NCBI GenBank assembly: GCA_903880015.1
Contig: CAIRNS010000011.1
Coordinates: forward strand, 1-64,000
DNA length: 64,000 bases
Direction: 5' to 3'
From: an uncultured Elusimicrobia bacterium
Lineage (GTDB): Bacteria; Elusimicrobiota; Endomicrobiia; Endomicrobiales; CAIRNS01
The notes under the pieces are model-generated. The model saw nothing but the letters and a program-made list of their open reading frames with translations, ran no database searches and was not told the DNA's origin. Below, piece after piece: positions 53,291 through 62,494 of the stretch (within the stretch, counting starts at the first letter, position 1; every line of letters starts with the position of its first letter). A program made the translations under genes and the position numbers.

Positions 53291-53297
53291 TCTTTCG

Positions 53298-54704
53298 ATG
53301 CGATTATATAAGATGTCCATGAAAAAACAAATCGTTTTGGTTATTATCGGAACGCTGATCGGTGGCTATTTCCCCGCGGCCGCGTCAGATCAGTTTCTAA
53401 ACACCTGCCTCAACATCGCTACGGCGCGCGATAAGCGACTGGCAGTTGCTGGTGAACAAATCAATTTGGCAAAAGTACGGTGCCTGCGATCTGCCCGCAG
53501 TTTTTTCCCCATGGTCGCCGCGGAGCGCACTCTGGTCACGGGAAAGACGCTAACCGATCAATACGAGTCGGAACAGTTCGGACTACGCGCATCCCAACCG
53601 GTGTACGAGGGAGGCCGTGCGCGATACACCTACCGCTACGACAAAATGACCCTTGAAGCATCCCGCTTTAATTACACCAAAACCCGGGAAGAACTCCTCT
53701 ACAAAATCAAACTCGCATATTTTGAGATGCTGTCGATAAAAATGGAATATGTCGCCCTAAAAAAAGCCTTCGATGTTATCGAAAAACTCAATGCCAAGGT
53801 TCAGATAGAATACTCAGCAAAAGCGATTTCCGAACTGGACCTTGAAGAAGCGGCGAATTTCCGCGATAAGACCGCAAACCTTATCAAAGCGTCGGAAATA
53901 AATTTGGCATTGGCAACAAAAAAAATGACGACCTTCGTCAGCGTTGAATCGCTCGACGATGTCCCGGTACTGATGCCTGATGGCTTGGCTGACGATGTCC
54001 CGGAAATATCGTTTACTTTGAAGGATTGTTTGGGTTTTATTGCCAGCAACAATCTGGATGTACGGCTCTACCAGTTACAGGTCCTGATGGCTGATTTCCG
54101 GCGGAAGATAAACCGTTCGAAAGCAATTCCGAAACTGTATATAGACGGGTTCTACGGCAAAAGCGGCGAGGCCTTCGTCACCCAACCGCTCGCTCTTACC
54201 ACCGCATGGAGCGTGTCCGGGAGATTGGCATGGACATTGTGGGGCAATACTTTTGAGGCCGTTCAGGCAAATGAAAAAACCGTACCGACAAGCATAGTCA
54301 GTGTTTCCGACCGCACCGAAAGTTCCACCCTGCAGATGAAGCTCGGATTGTTTGATGACTTCGGGTATTTTGTTGACGGGAAGGAAAGCAGTGTCGGCAT
54401 CCAGCAGACACAGGCAGACTACAAGGAAATGATGGATAAATCATGCCTGGACCTGGAAAAGGCCTATAACGATTATGACAACTCACTGCGCGTGGCGCGC
54501 CAGCTAAAAAAAGAGATAGAGCTCACGCGGCGCAATCTGGAAGTTATGCGCAAGCGCAATCAGCTCTATGAGGTTCCGACGGTCCAGGTCATGGAAACCA
54601 CTTGGAAATACGCTGATCTTATTTCGTCCTATGCACGGACCGTCTATCAAAATTATGCGTCGGTCACTGAGATGGAACGATTGACTTTAATTTCTTTGCG
54701 ATAA
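53298..54704 (+). CDS. TolC-family outer-membrane channel of the RND operon
   Basis: A 468-residue OEP-like protein with a signal peptide (residues about 8-30, ending FPAAASD). FLNTCLNIATARDKRLAVAGEQINLAKVR starts the first repeat, and a second one begins near residue 245 (TLKDCLGFIASNNLDVRLYQLQVL). Heptad-rich helices between them suit the periplasmic tunnel. ATG 53298 is leaderless with the promoter seen; ATG 53319 (MKKQIVLV) is the alternative and makes a shorter, neat signal peptide. The adaptor gene follows after 32 nt. Confidence 0.85.
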   Translation: MRLYKMSMKKQIVLVIIGTLIGGYFPAAASDQFLNTCLNIATARDKRLAVAGEQINLAKVRCLRSARSFFPMVAAERTLVTGKTLTDQYESEQFGLRASQPVYEGGRARYTYRYDKMTLEASRFNYTKTREELLYKIKLAYFEMLSIKMEYVALKKAFDVIEKLNAKVQIEYSAKAISELDLEEAANFRDKTANLIKASEINLALATKKMTTFVSVESLDDVPVLMPDGLADDVPEISFTLKDCLGFIASNNLDVRLYQLQVLMADFRRKINRSKAIPKLYIDGFYGKSGEAFVTQPLALTTAWSVSGRLAWTLWGNTFEAVQANEKTVPTSIVSVSDRTESSTLQMKLGLFDDFGYFVDGKESSVGIQQTQADYKEMMDKSCLDLEKAYNDYDNSLRVARQLKKEIELTRRNLEVMRKRNQLYEVPTVQVMETTWKYADLISSYARTVYQNYASVTEMERLTLISLR

Positions 54705-54736
54705 TATTCGCTGTAGGTGATTGTAAGGGGGCTCTT

Positions 54737-56014
54737 TTGGACTTTAGACATTTTCTTGAATCGATGAAGGAAAAGCAGTACATCCTTATTGAAAAATTGC
54801 GTGGGGTTGTTGACTCCCTCAAAAATTTTATTCCCGACACCATCAGGGAACGCATCGACATAATCATGTCAGGGCGGATCGGGGTTATAGCCGTCACTGT
54901 TGTAGTGCTTTTGATCGGCGGGTTCGGCGTCAAAAAGATTTTTTTTCCCACCGTAAAGAAAGTTGCGGAAGCCGTTGAACTGGTGCAGGTTAAAGTCCAA
55001 AAGGCCAAGCGACAAAATTATACCGACTCTTACAGCGTTATGGGAACGATTAAAGGCGCTATTGAGAATGAACTGCGCTTTGAAATTGAGGGGATCATCG
55101 CCCGGTTCAACTTCAGCGAAGGCGCCCGGATTCCGCAGGGAAAATCGATTTGTTCGCTCGACCCGAAGGACTCCTATACCAAATCAGATTTCGCCCGCAG
55201 TAAATACTCCAGTGAACAATCAACTTATTTTTCTGCCGCACAACGCCTTAAGACCTATGAAGAGCTTTTCAAGATGAAAGCCATTTCTGAAAGCAAGCTT
55301 CAGGAAGCCCGCTTTGAGACAAAATCAGCTGAAGCGCGGATGAAAGCCACACTGTCTGAGTTGGAACTTTCGCAGTCAAACCTTGCCAAGACCAATCTGC
55401 TGGCGCCTAGCGACGGACTGCTGGCGGAAATATTGATAAAAGCGGGTGACTTCGTGACCCCGCAGGATGTGGTAGCAAAGTTTATCTCAGGTGGCAGCAC
55501 CAATTTTGAAGTTGATGTCCCGGAGAAAGATGTCAACAAACTTAAAATCGGCATGAAGGTAAAACTGAACTGCGACTCACAGCCCGGAAAAGATTTTTTC
55601 GGCGAGCTTGCCGAGATAGCACCCACAGTCAAGGAGCGGACACGCACCACAACGATCAAAGTTAAACTGGAAAATCCGCAGGGCGTCCTGCGGTCGGGTA
55701 TGTTCGGGCGCGGCATGGTTATCTTGACTGAGCTGCAGAATGTTCTTTTGGTCCCCTCGGAAAGCGTTGTCACGCTGGGTGAGTCTACTTTCCTAGTGCC
55801 ACTGGTAAAACCTGATGCTGCCGTTCCCGGTGAAGGAACCATTGAGATGCGTACGGTTAAAACGGGAACAAAACTCACGAAAATGACCGTCGTTGACAGC
55901 GGCATCAATCCCGACGAAATGGTGGTTATAGAAACACAGGGTCAACTCTCCGATGGCATGAGAGTAAAATTCATCGAAGCAATCATCGACAAACTGGAGA
56001 ACCAGCCGCAGTGA
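54737..56014 (+). CDS. RND-type periplasmic adaptor (membrane fusion protein)
   Basis: A 425-residue HlyD/AcrA-like adaptor. One membrane helix lies at about residues 48-68 (IGVIAVTVVVLLIGGFGV). The lipoyl-type halves are ELRFEIEGIIARFNFSEGARI near 110 and LLAPSDGLLAEILIKAGDFVTP near 222, flanking a coiled-coil hairpin; a beta-barrel (VDVPEKDVNKLKIGMKVKL) and membrane-proximal domain follow. The start is TTG with AAGGGGG at 5 nt; ATG 54764 is an alternative. Unusually, an extended cytoplasmic segment of about 45 residues precedes the helix. It joins the TolC-like channel to the two RND pumps downstream. Confidence 0.88.
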   Translation: MDFRHFLESMKEKQYILIEKLRGVVDSLKNFIPDTIRERIDIIMSGRIGVIAVTVVVLLIGGFGVKKIFFPTVKKVAEAVELVQVKVQKAKRQNYTDSYSVMGTIKGAIENELRFEIEGIIARFNFSEGARIPQGKSICSLDPKDSYTKSDFARSKYSSEQSTYFSAAQRLKTYEELFKMKAISESKLQEARFETKSAEARMKATLSELELSQSNLAKTNLLAPSDGLLAEILIKAGDFVTPQDVVAKFISGGSTNFEVDVPEKDVNKLKIGMKVKLNCDSQPGKDFFGELAEIAPTVKERTRTTTIKVKLENPQGVLRSGMFGRGMVILTELQNVLLVPSESVVTLGESTFLVPLVKPDAAVPGEGTIEMRTVKTGTKLTKMTVVDSGINPDEMVVIETQGQLSDGMRVKFIEAIIDKLENQPQ

Positions 56015-56063
56015 TGTTGTGCGGTATCTATATATCTCCCTGTGAAAGGGCCCATACAATCCT

Positions 56064-59000
56064 ATGATTGAACTTGGGATCCGCAAACCGATAACTGTTT
56101 TGATGCTGGTGCTGGGAATCATCCTGTTTGCCGTCGTCACATTCTCCCGCCTGCCTGTCGAACTTTACCCCAACACCGAATCCGGCGAAATCAGCGTCAT
56201 CACCCGTTTGCGGGGAGGTATCGCCGCCACCGAAGTGGAAAAATATGTAACCAAACCACTGGAAGAATCATTTTCTGAAATCAACGGTCTTAAAGAAATG
56301 ATTTCTTCATCCCGCGAATCAGAATCGAACATTCAACTGCAGTTCCACCACGGCGTAGACACCAACTTCATCATCATCGATATCCGGGAAAAACTGGCGA
56401 TGGTCAAGAATGTTCTTCCGCGCGAAGTGGAAAAACCAATCATAGCCAAGTTCCAGCAATCCGACGCTCCCATCATCATCGTTTCTCTTGCCTCGGAAAA
56501 ATATTCCGCCGAACAATTGCGAATCATGGCCGAAGACAAGATCAAAGAAAAACTGATGCGCATCAGCGGCATAGCAAATGTCGAGATTGGCGGGGGACGC
56601 GAGCGCAAATTCCTCATTGACTGCGACAACTCGCGGTTGATTGCCAACAAACTGCCGATTCTTTCGGTCGTTGAACGCATCAACCTTGCCAACATCTCCA
56701 TTTCAGCCGGCGAACTTATTGAAGACAACAAAAAAGACATTATTCGCGTCACCGGCGAATATAAAAATCTTGACGAAATCAGCAATACCGGTATAGCCAT
56801 CACTCCGGCCGGGTCAGTCGTGCGGCTGCTGGACATCGCAAAAGTGCGGGATTCTTATTATGAAGCAACCTCGTTTGCCCGTCTCAACGCTAAGCCCGTG
56901 GTGTCGTTATATATTCAGAAAGAATCTACCGCCAATACCATCAAAGTCGCGCGCGATACCGAACGGGTGATAGCCGACCTACAAAAAACGATGTCGGGCG
57001 AACTAACCATCACAATCGTCAAAAATGACGCCGAGTTTATTCTCAAGGCCATTGCTTCGCTCCGCGAAGCCCTTATTGTCGGCGCCATACTGTTGATCGG
57101 GATATTATTCGTATTCATGCGTAACCTGCGCACCATTCTGATAGTTATCACCACGCTGCCGTTAAGTTTATGCTTATCGGTCGTGATGATGTATTTCTCT
57201 CACCTGACTTTCAATGTGATGACGCTCTCGGGGCTTGCCATGGGAATCGGCAATGTGATGGACAATGCGATTGTTATTCTTGAGAACATTTCCCACCATT
57301 TTGTTCGCAAAACATTTCCTGACAAAAAGACCATGATTATCGAAGGCACCCGGGAATTGGCGCTCCCTATATTGGCGTCGTCTATTACCATGACCATCGT
57401 ATTTCTGCCGTTGACATTTATCGACCCGGAAATCCGCCAGATGTATGTCCCCTTCGCGCTGACGATTACATTCGCACTCGCGGCATCAGTTATCTGCACT
57501 CTCTTATTTGTCCCACCGCAGTGTTACCGCTGGCAAAACAATTTTCACCTGGATTTCCAAAAGTGGTACATGTATGTCCTGCGCAAATATGAACGACTGC
57601 TCGGACTTTCTTTTAAGTACCAGTTTATCGTCTGGACAGTGATTGCGCTTCTTCTGGCGGCTTCCGTACGCATCATTACCACGCGCGATTCGGAATTTAT
57701 GGACCCAGGCGACGCGAACACTTTCCGCGTTGGGATTCAGTTCCCCCCCGCAACCCGGATAGAATCCTCAAACGAGATCGTTAAAAAAATGGAGAAAGCC
57801 ATACTCACCTACCCGGTTGTGGACCGCGTATCCTCGAAAGTCGAAAAACTGCATACATTCATCGAAGTACGGGTAACCAGCAAACCCGAAAGTTTTAAAG
57901 AGATCTTCCGGAAACGGTTTGGGGAGTTTTCCCCCGCATTCGTCTATTTTCAGGAGTCAGGAGCCAGTACTTCTAAAGAAATGTTTATTGATTTTTTTGG
58001 TAATGATTATGATATCCTCAAACAACTTGCTTTTGCTTCATCGGGCCGGTTATCTCAGGTAAAGGATCTTTCGGACATCAAAATACGCATGCGGGAAGAC
58101 GAACCGGAGATTCATATTCATGTCGACCATGACAAGCTTTCTCTGTTCGGGCTGACAACGCTGTATTTCGGCAACACGCTCCACTGCCAGCTCCGGGGGC
58201 TCATAGCCACCCAATACCGCAGTGAGGGCAAGCAAATCGAAACTATTTGCCGACTACTACCCGGGACGGTGGCCAGCATTGCCGATGTTCCCTTTCTCAG
58301 CGTCATATCGCAAAACGGCGACACCGTGCAGGTCGGACAGGTCGGCGAGATTTCTCAGGTTAAATCGACTCAGGAGATTTGGCATAAGAATAAGAAGCGC
58401 TTTATCCAGATAAGCGCCAACCGCGCGAAGATCGGATTGACCACAGCCGCCGAGAAAATAACAAAAACTCTTAAAAGCATTTCATTCCCCAAAGATTATT
58501 CGTTTAATCTTTCAGGCGATTATGAAAAAACAGTGCGCAATCAAAACCAGTTCACTTTGGCAATAACCCTGACCATCATATTGATTTATCTCGTGCTCGC
58601 TTCGCTGTTTGAATCGTACACCCAACCCCTGCTTATCATGTTCGCACTGCCACTTTCAGTAATCGGCGTGGCATTTTCTTTATGGGCGTTTAACAAACCT
58701 CTCAGTTTAGGGGTATGGATTGGCTTGATGATTTTATTCGGGTCGGTTGTGTACGGCTCTATCATTATCGTCGAAAAGATTAACACCCGGCGCAAGGGAA
58801 GGACTGACTTGATTCGCGTCATATTTGAATCCTGTAAAGAGCGCTTGCGTCCTGAACTGATAACACTTTTGATGAAAACACTGGGGCTGGTTCCGATGGT
58901 TCTCAGCAAAGACGAGGCGGCGTCGATGTGGCGCTCACTGGGATTGACCGTTCTTTTCGGCACTATAACGGGATCCATTCTTACTCTGTTCATCGTGCCG

Positions 59001-59135
59001 GTGGCTTATCTGTCGATGGAAAAATTAACAAAATGTATGGAAGAAAATCTGCCGCCGATGATGCGCGGTCTCATCGAGCGGATAAAGTGGCTAGGGGAGT
59101 TCGTGTTGCGTAAATTGAAATTGATTTATTCTTGA
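56064..59135 (+). CDS. RND-family inner-membrane transporter 1
   Basis: A 1023-residue AcrB/HAE-type RND pump, 12 membrane helices with two large periplasmic loops (residues about 35-330 and 555-840). The opening MIELGIRKPITVLMLVLG is typical. In helix 4 the proton-relay motif reads MDNAIVILENI: the first Asp is kept (AcrB Asp407), the second is Asn (Asp408). In helix 10 the position of AcrB Lys940 is Tyr (SVVYGSIIIVE). The pair of RND genes suggests a mixed trimer like MdtBC. It lies 49 nt after the adaptor gene. Confidence 0.9.
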   Translation: MIELGIRKPITVLMLVLGIILFAVVTFSRLPVELYPNTESGEISVITRLRGGIAATEVEKYVTKPLEESFSEINGLKEMISSSRESESNIQLQFHHGVDTNFIIIDIREKLAMVKNVLPREVEKPIIAKFQQSDAPIIIVSLASEKYSAEQLRIMAEDKIKEKLMRISGIANVEIGGGRERKFLIDCDNSRLIANKLPILSVVERINLANISISAGELIEDNKKDIIRVTGEYKNLDEISNTGIAITPAGSVVRLLDIAKVRDSYYEATSFARLNAKPVVSLYIQKESTANTIKVARDTERVIADLQKTMSGELTITIVKNDAEFILKAIASLREALIVGAILLIGILFVFMRNLRTILIVITTLPLSLCLSVVMMYFSHLTFNVMTLSGLAMGIGNVMDNAIVILENISHHFVRKTFPDKKTMIIEGTRELALPILASSITMTIVFLPLTFIDPEIRQMYVPFALTITFALAASVICTLLFVPPQCYRWQNNFHLDFQKWYMYVLRKYERLLGLSFKYQFIVWTVIALLLAASVRIITTRDSEFMDPGDANTFRVGIQFPPATRIESSNEIVKKMEKAILTYPVVDRVSSKVEKLHTFIEVRVTSKPESFKEIFRKRFGEFSPAFVYFQESGASTSKEMFIDFFGNDYDILKQLAFASSGRLSQVKDLSDIKIRMREDEPEIHIHVDHDKLSLFGLTTLYFGNTLHCQLRGLIATQYRSEGKQIETICRLLPGTVASIADVPFLSVISQNGDTVQVGQVGEISQVKSTQEIWHKNKKRFIQISANRAKIGLTTAAEKITKTLKSISFPKDYSFNLSGDYEKTVRNQNQFTLAITLTIILIYLVLASLFESYTQPLLIMFALPLSVIGVAFSLWAFNKPLSLGVWIGLMILFGSVVYGSIIIVEKINTRRKGRTDLIRVIFESCKERLRPELITLLMKTLGLVPMVLSKDEAASMWRSLGLTVLFGTITGSILTLFIVPVAYLSMEKLTKCMEENLPPMMRGLIERIKWLGEFVLRKLKLIYS

Positions 59136-59136
59136 G

Positions 59137-59177
59137 AACGGCAAATCCCCCTGTGTCCCCCTTTTTCTAAGGGGGAT
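59137..59177. repeat. Single C/G hairpin repeat between the two RND genes
   Basis: AACGGCAAATCCCCCTGTGT followed by CCCCCTTTTTCTAAGGGGG, the same family as in the dap, arg, metG and LsrF intervals. It sits inside the RND operon and could weaken transcription into the second pump gene. Confidence 0.7.
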
Positions 59178-59273
59178 AAAGGCGGAAGACTCAGCTAAGC
59201 GGATGGGTTTGTAGTTAAGGGGCAGTGTTCGCGCTCGTTATTTATTAATTATTTATTTTACTGAGGAGCATTT

Positions 59274-62200
59274 ATGAATTTTATGCGCTTGCCGGTGGAA
59301 CGGCCCGTAACAACGATTATGATCTTTGTCGGCGTGGTCATTATGGGGGTGATCTCCTGGAGCCGTATTCCACAAGAACTGTTCCCATCGATGGAATATC
59401 CCCAAGTGACAATCGTCACCAAATACGAAGGCGCGGGGCCCGAGGAATCAGAAAAGCTCATCAGCAAACTGGTTGAAGAAACGCTCGGGACGGTCAAAAA
59501 TGTTAAAAAGGTCGCTTCGGTATCTAAAGAGGGAGCGTCCATCGTCACCGTCGAATTCCGCTGGGGAACGAACATGGACCTGGCGGCCATGGATGTGCGC
59601 GAGAAAATCGATTTGATTAAGGAAGCTTTGCCGAAAGACGCGCACGAACCTATCGTGCTCAAATTTAATCCCATGCAGGTAGAAGCGATGATCCTCTCGG
59701 TAAGCTATACCAACGAGGATTCTGACCCATGGAAAATGGCGGACCTGAGAACCTTCTGCAAAAAAAGCATTAAAGACGAATTGGAACGGCTCGACGGCGT
59801 TGCCAAGATTGAGATACGCGGTGGAGAAAAAAAAGAGATACTGGTCGAAATCGACAAAGGGCGCCTCTTGGCAAACCAGGTGTCAATTACTGACATCATC
59901 TCCTCTCTGCGTGACGCCAATGTAACCTATCCCGCCGGAACCATCAAAGAAGAAACATCGGAATACCTGGTAAAAACGGTCGGCGAGTTCCAGACACTCA
60001 ACGATATCGCTCAATTATCGTTCGGCAAACGCCTAGACACCAGCGAACGACGGTACCGCCAGCGGCGCATCCGCAATGAAGAGCCCGCGCGCAGTGACAA
60101 GATAGTTTTTATCCGCGATATAGCTGATGTCAAGGATTCATTGAAAGAAAAAACCGGTTTTTCCCGCTACAACGGCAGAGAAAATATTTCTCTCGGCATT
60201 TACCCCCAGTCAGGCGCAAATCTTATTCGTATTTCTGACTTGGTACGGAAAAAACTCACGGAAATCACCGGACGATTACCCGCCAATATCGATGTCAAAA
60301 TCATATATGACCAATCGGAGTTCGTCAGCGCGTCCATCAATGACATTTATATGAACGCCCTTGAGGGAGGCATCTGTTCGCTTATCATCCTGCTCATTTT
60401 CATGAGAAGCTTGTCGGCTTCTATCATCATCAATCTGGCAATACCATTGTCGACATTCGTCACACTCATTTTCATGTATTTTCAGAACATATCGATAAAC
60501 ACCATGTCTCTGGGTGGTATCGTCATCGGGTTCGGCATGGTGGTAGATAACGCCAATGTGGTCATGGAAAATATTATTGTCGCCTACCACAAAGAGCCCA
60601 CCAAGGATAAAAAAGACCTTATTTTTGATTCCGTCAATGAACTGGTTCCCACGGTCCTCAGCTCGACCATAACGACTATCGCCATTTTCATTCCCTTTAT
60701 TTTCATCACCGGGATGGCGGGGCAGTTGTTCAAACAGCTCGCGTTAACCATTTCGTTCGGCATGGTGGCATCCATTTTTGTGGCTTTGTTCCTGGTACCG
60801 ACGCTACTACTGAAAATGGACCTTTCGAAATTCAGTACCGATTTTGGGAAAAAGTTTGCGGAACATACTTTTACCCCTCTTTTGCGCAAGGTTTTGCAAT
60901 GGCCATGGAGAAAACTGCTGATGGTCCTGGGCGTGTATACCGCTCTGGCAGCCGTGGTTTTTTACTTCATCCCGAAAGAGTTTATGCCGAAATCCGATGA
61001 CCGGCATTTTGTCCTTAACATAAACATGCTGCCGGAAACGCCGCTCAAGGATACCAATGATTTAACCAGACGTATTGAAAAGATTATTTCCCGCTACAGC
61101 GAGGTCAAGGACCTTTCCGCCGTTGTCGGATCGACCGGCGACGAGCTGGGCACCGCAGCTGTTGAAACCCTCGGTTCATACCAGGCGCGAATAGTCGGGC
61201 GCCTCACGGAAAAGGGCTTGCCGACCGAAGAAATTGTCGGTGAAATTAATAGTGAGATACAAAAATGGAATATACGGGGCATGGAAACTGAATTCATTAC
61301 CCAGCAGGGGTTGTTCGGCACATCCATCGGAGCCTCAAGCGGACTAACGCTGGAAGTCAAAGGCAAAGACCTCGACAAATTGCGGACGCGCTCGGAAGAT
61401 ATCAAAAAAGCCATGGGGGAATTGCCGGAGTTCTACGGTATCAAAATATCCCCGATGGATCTTGTGCCGGAACTCAAAGTTCAGGTTGACCGGGAACGCG
61501 CTTCGCTTTTCGGACTTTCTACGCAGGATATTTCCGCCATGGCTCTTGCCGCAATCAAGGGATATGTTGCGACTAAACTCAAATTAAAAGACGAGGAACG
61601 AGATATTAGGGTATGTCTGCGCCCGGAAGACCGCGATACGCTCCAGAAAGTCATGGAAATGACCGCCTATTCGCCGTGGGGCATGACGATACAGCTTAAA
61701 CAGGTAAGCCAGGCGGCCATGGTGCGGTCCGTCCCGGAAATAAAACGCTCGGAAGGCCAGCGCATCTATCTGGTAACCGCCGGCATTAAAGGTAATTTTT
61801 CCGATGCGGTAAGAAAACTGCAGAATATTCTTGATGAAATGCCGCCGAAAGATGACATCACCACGGCAATCACCGGCGAAATGCTGGCCATACGGGAATC
61901 GATGCAATCGTCCGTTTTCGCGATGATCCTGGGGGCAATTATTATTTACATGATCCTGGCCTCAGAATTTGAGGCGCTGGTCCAGCCCCTTATAGTAATG
62001 TGCGCGGTTCCCCTAGGCGTTCTGGGAGCCGTGTATACCCTCTTCTTTACCGGACAATCCATTAACTCTATCTCGATGCTGGGCATGATCATGTTAACCG
62101 GACATGCCGTCAGTATATCCATCTTTTTGGTCGACCGCTACAATTTCATGAGCGAAAACAACGCCGCTGGGCTTCCCCTGGACGATTTGATTATCCAGGC

Positions 62201-62450
62201 GACCGTACATCGCTTGCGCCCCGTTCTTATGACCACCATGGTGACCATCATCGATCTTATGCCGCTGGCACTCGGGCTGGGAAAACACGGTTCAGGAGCA
62301 ACCCAACCCATGGCCATCACCGTTATCGGAGGTCTATCTTTTGCGCTGGTGCTGTCCCTGCTTTTCGTCCCCCTCATCTATCGCCTCACCAGCAAAAAGG
62401 AACTGCGGGAACCCGCCAGCGCCATCCTCACACCTGTCATCCCCGAATGA
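59274..62450 (+). CDS. RND-family inner-membrane transporter 2
   Basis: A 1058-residue RND pump. It opens MNFMRLPVERPVTTIMIFVGVVI, has periplasmic loops at about 35-345 and 560-870, and ends in the usual helices (GLSFALVLSLLFVPLIYRL). Helix 4 reads VVDNANVVMENI, again Asp then Asn; helix 10 reads HAVSISIFLVD, with Ser at the Lys940 position. It is divergent in sequence from pump 1, so the two are old paralogues rather than a recent copy. A ribosome site (GAGGAGC-like, CTGAGGAGCATTT) precedes the ATG. It follows pump 1 across a repeat-bearing 138-nt gap. Confidence 0.9.
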   Translation: MNFMRLPVERPVTTIMIFVGVVIMGVISWSRIPQELFPSMEYPQVTIVTKYEGAGPEESEKLISKLVEETLGTVKNVKKVASVSKEGASIVTVEFRWGTNMDLAAMDVREKIDLIKEALPKDAHEPIVLKFNPMQVEAMILSVSYTNEDSDPWKMADLRTFCKKSIKDELERLDGVAKIEIRGGEKKEILVEIDKGRLLANQVSITDIISSLRDANVTYPAGTIKEETSEYLVKTVGEFQTLNDIAQLSFGKRLDTSERRYRQRRIRNEEPARSDKIVFIRDIADVKDSLKEKTGFSRYNGRENISLGIYPQSGANLIRISDLVRKKLTEITGRLPANIDVKIIYDQSEFVSASINDIYMNALEGGICSLIILLIFMRSLSASIIINLAIPLSTFVTLIFMYFQNISINTMSLGGIVIGFGMVVDNANVVMENIIVAYHKEPTKDKKDLIFDSVNELVPTVLSSTITTIAIFIPFIFITGMAGQLFKQLALTISFGMVASIFVALFLVPTLLLKMDLSKFSTDFGKKFAEHTFTPLLRKVLQWPWRKLLMVLGVYTALAAVVFYFIPKEFMPKSDDRHFVLNINMLPETPLKDTNDLTRRIEKIISRYSEVKDLSAVVGSTGDELGTAAVETLGSYQARIVGRLTEKGLPTEEIVGEINSEIQKWNIRGMETEFITQQGLFGTSIGASSGLTLEVKGKDLDKLRTRSEDIKKAMGELPEFYGIKISPMDLVPELKVQVDRERASLFGLSTQDISAMALAAIKGYVATKLKLKDEERDIRVCLRPEDRDTLQKVMEMTAYSPWGMTIQLKQVSQAAMVRSVPEIKRSEGQRIYLVTAGIKGNFSDAVRKLQNILDEMPPKDDITTAITGEMLAIRESMQSSVFAMILGAIIIYMILASEFEALVQPLIVMCAVPLGVLGAVYTLFFTGQSINSISMLGMIMLTGHAVSISIFLVDRYNFMSENNAAGLPLDDLIIQATVHRLRPVLMTTMVTIIDLMPLALGLGKHGSGATQPMAITVIGGLSFALVLSLLFVPLIYRLTSKKELREPASAILTPVIPE

Positions 62451-62463
62451 TTGTATCGGGGAT
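62439..62463 (+). terminator. Hairpin at the end of the RND operon
   Basis: ATCCCCGA (62439-62446) pairs with TCGGGGAT (62456-62463), a perfect 8-bp stem with a 9-nt loop that holds the stop codon of pump 2. No T tract follows, so termination may need Rho or come from the convergent lipoprotein gene. Confidence 0.4.
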
Positions 62464-62494
62464 ATGGTGTTTCCGTTCAGATTGCAATAATTAT

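Noticed and set aside
52980-53297. Upstream extension of the RND-operon tolC frame
   Set aside because: It is antisense to the thioesterase gene and runs through both divergent promoters; the signal peptide starts after 53298.
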